Assembly (NCBI GenBank): GCA_009780595.1
Contig: WQZT01000005.1
Span: 1-18,375 of the forward strand
Length of the DNA stretch: 18,375 bases
Source of the DNA: Treponema sp.
Lineage (GTDB): Bacteria; Spirochaetota; Spirochaetia; Treponematales; Breznakiellaceae
Direction of reading: 5' to 3'
The position numbers were made by a program, and so were the translations under genes. The notes beneath the pieces were generated by a model. The model saw only the letters and a list, made by a program, of their open reading frames with translations. It made no database searches and was not told where the DNA came from. Positions 14,266 to 18,375 of the stretch are shown in pieces; the first letter of the stretch is position 1, and every line of letters starts with the position of its first letter.

Positions 14266-15012
14266 ATGATAGACTTTATCAAACTCGATAAAGACATTCC
14301 GGTTCCTCTGTATTATCAGTTAAAAAAGCAGATTCTATCTTTAATTGAAAACAGAACACTGAAAGAGGGCGAATTGCTCCTCCCGGAAAACGAACTGTGC
14401 AGACTGCTGAATATCTCGCGGCCTACTATTCGTCAGGCTTTCACCGAACTGGTAAACGAAGGGTACTTAAACCGCTACAAGGGCAAGGGCACTTTTGTTT
14501 CCAATCCAAAGGTGAACGACCGCTTTTTCAGCAAGTTAAACAGTTTCCAGGACGAAATGGTTGAAAAGGGCTACAATCCAAAAACGTATGTGGTCAAGAT
14601 TGAAAAGATAAGCGCCCACCCTCAAGCAAACGAGCGGCTGTCCCTGCCGCTGGATGCGCCGCTTATATATCTGAGCAGGGTGAGGTCGGTTGATACAACT
14701 CCGCTGGTGTATGTTGAAACGTTCCTGCCCTACGATGAATACAAGCGGCTGCTGCAGGTGAATTTTACCACGAACTCTCTGTATGATTCGCTGGAAAAAC
14801 TGTACTGTGTGCGAGTTACCAGCGTCAGGCGGGAGTTTACGGCGGTGAACGCCGGGGCGCAGGAGGCGGAGCTGCTGCAAATCGCGCGAAACAAGGCGCT
14901 GATACAAGTCAAAACTGTCGCCTATTCCGGCGATACGCCCAATCCGGTAGAGTTTTCCATTGCCCGCTATCGGGGAGACCTGAACAAGTTTACCGTGGAG
15001 CTATCCCGCTAA
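14266..15012 (+). CDS. GntR-family transcriptional regulator, HutC/UTRA subfamily
   Basis: A 248-residue DNA-binding regulator. Residues 10-80 form the GntR winged helix: PLYYQLKKQILSLIEN, then ENELCRLLNISRPTIRQAF with the recognition helix, and the wing EGYLNRYKGKGTFVSNP. Residues from about 90 to 245 match the UTRA ligand-binding domain (LNSFQDEMVEKGY, LIYLSRVRSVDTTPLVYVETFLP, and the ending PVEFSIARYRGDLNKFTVEL). HutC-type regulators are usually repressors released by a pathway metabolite, often a sugar phosphate. Its place amid the island and three shared palindromes at the flanking promoters point to control of this pathway. There is no Shine-Dalgarno sequence before the ATG. Confidence 0.92.
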   Translation: MIDFIKLDKDIPVPLYYQLKKQILSLIENRTLKEGELLLPENELCRLLNISRPTIRQAFTELVNEGYLNRYKGKGTFVSNPKVNDRFFSKLNSFQDEMVEKGYNPKTYVVKIEKISAHPQANERLSLPLDAPLIYLSRVRSVDTTPLVYVETFLPYDEYKRLLQVNFTTNSLYDSLEKLYCVRVTSVRREFTAVNAGAQEAELLQIARNKALIQVKTVAYSGDTPNPVEFSIARYRGDLNKFTVELSR

Positions 15013-15029
15013 CGGCATTTTTTGTCCCA

Positions 15030-15058
15030 TTGACAAACTCTGATAATAACATAATAAT
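15030..15058 (+). promoter_or_regulatory. Promoter of the three-gene catabolic operon
   Basis: A perfect TTGACA (15030-15035), a 17-base spacer and AATAAT (15053-15058, five of six bases). The -10 box is inside the operator at 15049-15076. It starts 18 bases after the gntR stop codon. Confidence 0.65.
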
Positions 15059-15076
15059 GTCATTACATTATTATGT
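15049..15076 (+). promoter_or_regulatory. Operator, site D, a perfect 28-bp inverted repeat
   Basis: ACATAATAATGT (15049-15060) and ACATTATTATGT (15065-15076) are exact reverse complements with CATT between them. The core is ATGTCATTACAT (15057-15068). It covers the -10 box and start site of the downstream operon. It is the best of the three sites and is presumably bound by the adjacent GntR protein as a dimer. Confidence 0.75.
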
Positions 15077-15096
15077 ATTGAGGAGATTTGGCAATA

Positions 15097-16023
15097 GTGC
15101 AGGTAGCAAAAGTTCCTACATTTTATTTTATTGGCGTTCAGACAGGCACGTCGTCGATTATGACGGTGTTTCCAAAATGGGCGAAAGCTCTTGGGTTGCA
15201 GGCCGAAATGAAAGGCATCGATCTGCCTCTGCACGCTCCCGCAGAAGAGTACCGCACAGTAGTTCAGTTTTTGAAACATGACGAGCTGTCTGTGGGCGCT
15301 CTTGTTACAACGCATAAACTGGATTTGTTTAAATCCTGCCGCGATATTTTTGATTATACCGATCCTTTCGGGGAAAAGCTCGGGGAGGTTTCCTGCCTTT
15401 CTAAACGAGACGGGAAATTCCGCGCTCACGCGAAAGACCCCATTTCAAGCGGGCTTGCGCTGGAAGTGTTTGTGCCGCCTGATTTTTGGGAGCAGAACGG
15501 CGGCGAGGTGTTGCTGCTGGGAGCGGGCGGAAGTTCCCTTGCGATGTCGATGTATTTCGCCCAGCAGAAGTTTGGCGGCAATACGCCAAAAAGAATAACC
15601 ATTGCCAACCGCAGCGAGCCGCGCCTTGCGTCAGCGAAATCCGCGTTGCAAGGGCTGAACGACCGGATAGAATTCCGCTTTGTCCACAATCCCGCGCCCG
15701 AAGGCAATGATCGGCTTATCGCAGCTTTGCCGCCTCACTCGCTGATTGTGAACGCCACCGGTTTGGGCAAAGACGCTCCGGGATCTCCCACGACCGATTC
15801 TGTTTCCTACCCACAAAACAGTCTTGTGTGGGAAATAAATTACCGGGGTGATTTGCTGTTTATGCGGCAGGCGCTGGCGCAGCAAAAGGAAAAAAACCTT
15901 CATATAGAAGATGGTTGGAATTATTTTATTCACGGCTGGACACAAGTCATCGCCGAGGTTTTCAATATTACGATAGATTCCGGCATGCTGGAAACATTAA
16001 GCGGCGTGGCAGGCCGGGCATAG
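15097..16023 (+). CDS. Shikimate-dehydrogenase-like (AroE family) oxidoreductase
   Basis: A 308-residue protein with the two-domain AroE layout. The substrate domain has the serine pair in GTSSIMTVFP (Ser19, Ser20) and the lysine of VTTHK (Lys74), the position of the catalytic lysine in VTxPHK. The paired Asp appears as Asp114 in HAKDPISSG instead of the usual NTDxxG. The cofactor loop is LLLGAGGSSLA (142-145) with ANRSE at 170-174, and IVNATGLG follows. These departures and the sugar-catabolic setting suggest an NAD(P)-linked polyol or cyclitol dehydrogenase rather than aromatic biosynthesis; that is inference. The start is uncertain: GTG 15097 is 11 bases past AGGAG (15081-15085), whereas TTG 15088 is only two bases past it. 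It is first in the operon and overlaps the next gene by one base. Confidence 0.75.
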   Translation: MQVAKVPTFYFIGVQTGTSSIMTVFPKWAKALGLQAEMKGIDLPLHAPAEEYRTVVQFLKHDELSVGALVTTHKLDLFKSCRDIFDYTDPFGEKLGEVSCLSKRDGKFRAHAKDPISSGLALEVFVPPDFWEQNGGEVLLLGAGGSSLAMSMYFAQQKFGGNTPKRITIANRSEPRLASAKSALQGLNDRIEFRFVHNPAPEGNDRLIAALPPHSLIVNATGLGKDAPGSPTTDSVSYPQNSLVWEINYRGDLLFMRQALAQQKEKNLHIEDGWNYFIHGWTQVIAEVFNITIDSGMLETLSGVAGRA

Positions 16024-16982
16024 TGAAAAGAATTACGACGGTGTTGGGCGATATTGCTCCCCACGAGCTTGGCTTTTGCCAGAGCCACGAACATGTAAGC
16101 ATTGCCGAAAGCTGTCCCCTGACAGGCGGGCCGGAACTCGGCATAGATGACCCGGAAAAAAGCGCCGCTGAACTGGAACTGTATTATTCGGCGGGAGGCC
16201 GCGCGGTAGTAGATGCCCAGCCGCCGGGTTGCGGCAGACAGGCGGATGTGCTGGAGCGTATTTCCAAAAAGAGCGGCACGCATATTATCGCCTCCACCGG
16301 GTTTCACAAACTGTCGATGTACCCCGCCGACCACTGGATTCATTCCAGCGGCGAAGAAGCTATCACGCGGCTTTTTATGAGCGAACTTGACCGGGGAATG
16401 TACCTCGATGCCGACAGCCATGTTCCCCGGCGGCAGAGCAGCGCGATGGCGGGGCAGATAAAAACCGCGATGGACACGGAAGGGCTGTCGCCGCGCTACC
16501 GAAAGCTTTTCACTGCGGCGGCGGAAGCGGCAAAGGCGGCAGACTGCGCGCTTATGGCGCACATCGAGCGGAACACAGACCCGCGTCCCCTTGCCGCCTT
16601 TCTCGCCAAGCAGGGGCTCAGTGGGAATCGCCTGATATTTTGCCACCTTGACCGCGCCATAGCGGACATAAACATCCACAAGGAAATTTGCCACCAGGGG
16701 ATTTACCTTGAGTGCGATACCATTGGCCGCCCAAAGTACCACGATGACGAAAAAGAAGCCAGCATAATTTCCGAACTGGTACAAGCCGGTTATGAAAAGC
16801 AGATTCTTTTAGCTCTTGACACAACGAAAGCGCGCCTTGCACATTACGGCGGCTCGCCTGGATTGAGCCATATCCTTAAACGTTTTATCCCCCTGCTTGT
16901 GGCACGGGGATTTACAGACGCGCACATTAAAAGTTTTTTTGTTGAAAATCCGGCGCGGGTATTTGCCCGCCCAGCTTTATAA
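16023..16982 (+). CDS. Phosphotriesterase-family metal hydrolase, probable lactonase
   Basis: A 319-residue amidohydrolase-superfamily TIM barrel. All expected metal ligands are present: His22 and His24 (SHEHV), the bridging lysine Lys147 (GQIKTAMD), His180 (LMAHIE), His208 (IFCHLDR) and Asp266 (LLALDTTK), so a two-metal site should form. Few family members act naturally on organophosphates. Several bacterial relatives in sugar clusters hydrolyse sugar lactones or phosphorylated pentonolactones, which would suit an island with a kinase and dehydrogenases; the actual substrate is inferred, not seen. It starts at GTG 16023, sharing one base with the previous stop (TAGTG), with no good Shine-Dalgarno sequence, so its translation is probably coupled to the upstream gene. 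Confidence 0.85.
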   Translation: MKRITTVLGDIAPHELGFCQSHEHVSIAESCPLTGGPELGIDDPEKSAAELELYYSAGGRAVVDAQPPGCGRQADVLERISKKSGTHIIASTGFHKLSMYPADHWIHSSGEEAITRLFMSELDRGMYLDADSHVPRRQSSAMAGQIKTAMDTEGLSPRYRKLFTAAAEAAKAADCALMAHIERNTDPRPLAAFLAKQGLSGNRLIFCHLDRAIADINIHKEICHQGIYLECDTIGRPKYHDDEKEASIISELVQAGYEKQILLALDTTKARLAHYGGSPGLSHILKRFIPLLVARGFTDAHIKSFFVENPARVFARPAL

Positions 16983-17009
16983 CGTTTTACAATACGGAGG
17001 AATTATACG

Positions 17010-17597
17010 ATGAGTTACAATGTAGACAAGCCGGGCATTTTCAGTTTTGCCCTTGAAACGGGAATCAGCGCGGACAGAGAGTCCTCCAAACGCTACCTTT
17101 CCAATCTCAGAAAAATTGTCGCCAATGAATCGGCGCTAGACGAAATGCTTAAAAAAGAGGACACGCTCGTATACGAATTTTACGAGATGGGCGTTCCGGA
17201 GCATCCGGGCGATATTGCGTTTGGTACCAGTATATGTTACCCCGGAAAAGTCGGCGATGAATACTTTATGACCAAGGGGCATTTTCACACTATATTGGAT
17301 ACGGCGGAAGTTTACCTGTGCATAAAAGGGCGGGGGCTTATGCTTATGGAAAACCCCGAAGGCGACGTTGCGTATGAATTGCTCACTCCGGGGAACGTGG
17401 TGTACGTTCCAAAACGATACGCGCACCGCAGTGTCAACATCGGCACGGAGCCGTTTGTGCAGTTCTTCACGTTCCGCGCCGATGCCGGGCACGATTACGG
17501 TACGATTGAAACGAGCGGCTTTCGTAAGCTGGTGGTTGAGCGGGACGGGGACTTTGCCATTGTCGACAACCCGAAATGGGCGAACAAGGCACGATAA
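17010..17597 (+). CDS. Cupin-type phosphoglucose-isomerase-like protein
   Basis: A 195-residue protein of the cupin phosphoglucose isomerase family (PF06560 type), best known from archaea, where it interconverts glucose 6-phosphate and fructose 6-phosphate with a bound metal. The metal ligands are in place: His91 and His93 (KGHFH), Glu100 (AEVYLCIKGRG) and His139 (VPKRYAHRSVN), the same spacing as in the Pyrococcus enzyme. SICYPGKVGDEYFMTKGHFH is strongly family-like. In this operon it more likely isomerises the pathway's own sugar or sugar phosphate than serves glycolysis; that is inference. The ATG at 17010 has a good GGAGG about 8 bases upstream and lies 27 bases after the hydrolase gene. 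It is the last gene of the operon; no terminator is evident in the 29 bases before the convergent sigma-factor gene. Confidence 0.88.
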   Translation: MSYNVDKPGIFSFALETGISADRESSKRYLSNLRKIVANESALDEMLKKEDTLVYEFYEMGVPEHPGDIAFGTSICYPGKVGDEYFMTKGHFHTILDTAEVYLCIKGRGLMLMENPEGDVAYELLTPGNVVYVPKRYAHRSVNIGTEPFVQFFTFRADAGHDYGTIETSGFRKLVVERDGDFAIVDNPKWANKAR

Positions 17598-17626
17598 CTC
17601 TCCCATCCCGCACCCAGCGAAAAGCC

Positions 17627-18375
17627 TCAGCCGCCTCTCAGCTCGTAAAGTTGCTTTAGCTCCCGCAGCTTGAGCGTCGCCTTCTCCTGTATCTGCCGCA
17701 CGCGCTCACGGGTGATCCCCAACAGTTTGCCCGTTTCCTCCAGCGTCAGCGGCCCTTCACCGGTCAACCCAAATCGAAGCTGGATAATCTTCATCTCCCG
17801 CTCCGATAAATTTGAAAGTATGCTCCCCAACGTTTCTTGCAGCGTCATTGAGAAAACCTCTTCAAACGGCTCGACGTGCGAATCGTCTTTAATCAGGTCG
17901 GCAAGGCGCGTCAGATTGCCGTCATCCACAATCGTATCAAGACTTGTCGTCTCCTGCGAAAGTTTTACAATCTCGTTTATCTTGGAAAGAGGAAGCCCCA
18001 GATATTTCGCCAGCTCTTCGTTGCTGGGATCCCGCCCCAAATCCTGCGTCAGATACTTTGCGGCAAAATAGCACTTCTTAATCGTATTGAGCATGTGGAT
18101 GGGAATGCGGATGGTGCGTCCTTTGTCGGCAATGCTCTTGATAATCGCCTGCCGTATCCACCACGTACCGTACGTCGAAAACCTGCAACCGCGCGTATAA
18201 TCAAAACGCTCGACAGCTTCGATAAGCCCAATGTTGCCCTCATCGATAAGATCAAAAAGCGAAAGCCCGCGATGCTGATAATTTTTTGCAATGGAAACGA
18301 CAAGCTGCAAATTGGAATTGATCATCCGGTTTTTGAACTGCAACAGCGACTTGGTAAGCTCTTCGCGGCGAATGG
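17627..18375 (-). CDS. Sigma-70-family RNA polymerase sigma factor (N-terminus beyond window)
   Basis: About 248 C-terminal residues are visible; the frame stays open to the right edge ([20 protein letters not shown]), so the start is outside. Region 2 is complete in its conserved parts: [38 protein letters not shown] for core binding and the -10-recognising [12 protein letters not shown]. Region 3 follows, and region 4 ends in the helix-turn-helix [20 protein letters not shown] that reads the -35 box. The close match to group 1/2 sigma factors suggests an RpoD- or RpoS-like role, recognising promoters of the TTGACA/TATAAT kind found in this window. Without the N-terminus the two cannot be told apart. 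The gene is convergent with the island and likely unrelated to it. Confidence 0.92.
   Translation of the reverse strand, partial: IRREELTKSLLQFKNRMINSNLQLVVSIAKNYQHRGLSLFDLIDEGNIGLIEAVERFDYTRGCRFSTYGTWWIRQAIIKSIADKGRTIRIPIHMLNTIKKCYFAAKYLTQDLGRDPSNEELAKYLGLPLSKINEIVKLSQETTSLDTIVDDGNLTRLADLIKDDSHVEPFEEVFSMTLQETLGSILSNLSEREMKIIQLRFGLTGEGPLTLEETGKLLGITRERVRQIQEKATLKLRELKQLYELRGG

Noticed and set aside
1..18375. CRISPR arrays, insertion sequences, tRNA or rRNA genes
   Set aside because: I found no regularly spaced repeats, transposase-like proteins, or tRNA/rRNA signature sequences on either strand.

Overview
The window reads as chromosome from a Gram-negative, double-membraned bacterium, most likely a spirochaete of the Treponema type. 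The support is an outer-membrane barrel ending in phenylalanine, a FemAB-type ligase next to metG, and a HicBA pair of treponeme-like sequence. This placement comes from recognising protein sequences, not from a database search.

Layout, left to right. (1) 1-554, minus: the N-terminal third of a copper-type P1B ATPase, cut by the window edge. (2) 555-905: no protein gene; it holds an orphan minus-strand terminator, a possible small RNA, and the promoter and structured leader of the next gene. (3) 906-2126: an exported outer-membrane beta-barrel protein with terminators behind it. (4) 2274-2644: a small hicB-hicA toxin-antitoxin pair. (5) 2737-6203: metG and an overlapping FemAB-family gene. 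(6) 6411-7679: an oxalate/formate-antiporter-family MFS carrier. (7) 7750-17597: a ten-kilobase carbohydrate catabolic island. (8) 17627-18375, minus: the 3' part of a sigma-70-family gene, cut by the right edge.

The island is the most interesting part. Transport and activation genes lie on the minus strand: a two-domain sugar ABC ATPase, a permease, a lipoprotein binding protein, then a strong terminator and an FGGY kinase. A D-2-hydroxyacid dehydrogenase forms its own minus-strand unit. A GntR/HutC regulator and a three-gene operon are on the plus strand; that operon encodes a shikimate-dehydrogenase-like enzyme, a phosphotriesterase-family hydrolase and a cupin phosphoglucose-isomerase-like protein. 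Three promoters, one per structural unit, each carry TTGACA with a 17-bp spacer and a -10 box covered by the same palindrome (core ATGTMATTAYAT). They therefore look like one regulon, probably under the GntR protein encoded in the middle. The enzyme set matches no textbook pathway I recognise. A route through a (phosphorylated) sugar lactone is a reasonable guess, but the substrate is unknown.

A second recurring pattern is leaderless transcription. copA, metG and gntR each have a good promoter whose -10 box ends only 6-7 bases before the ATG, and none has a Shine-Dalgarno sequence. Most of the other genes have clear ribosome binding sites.
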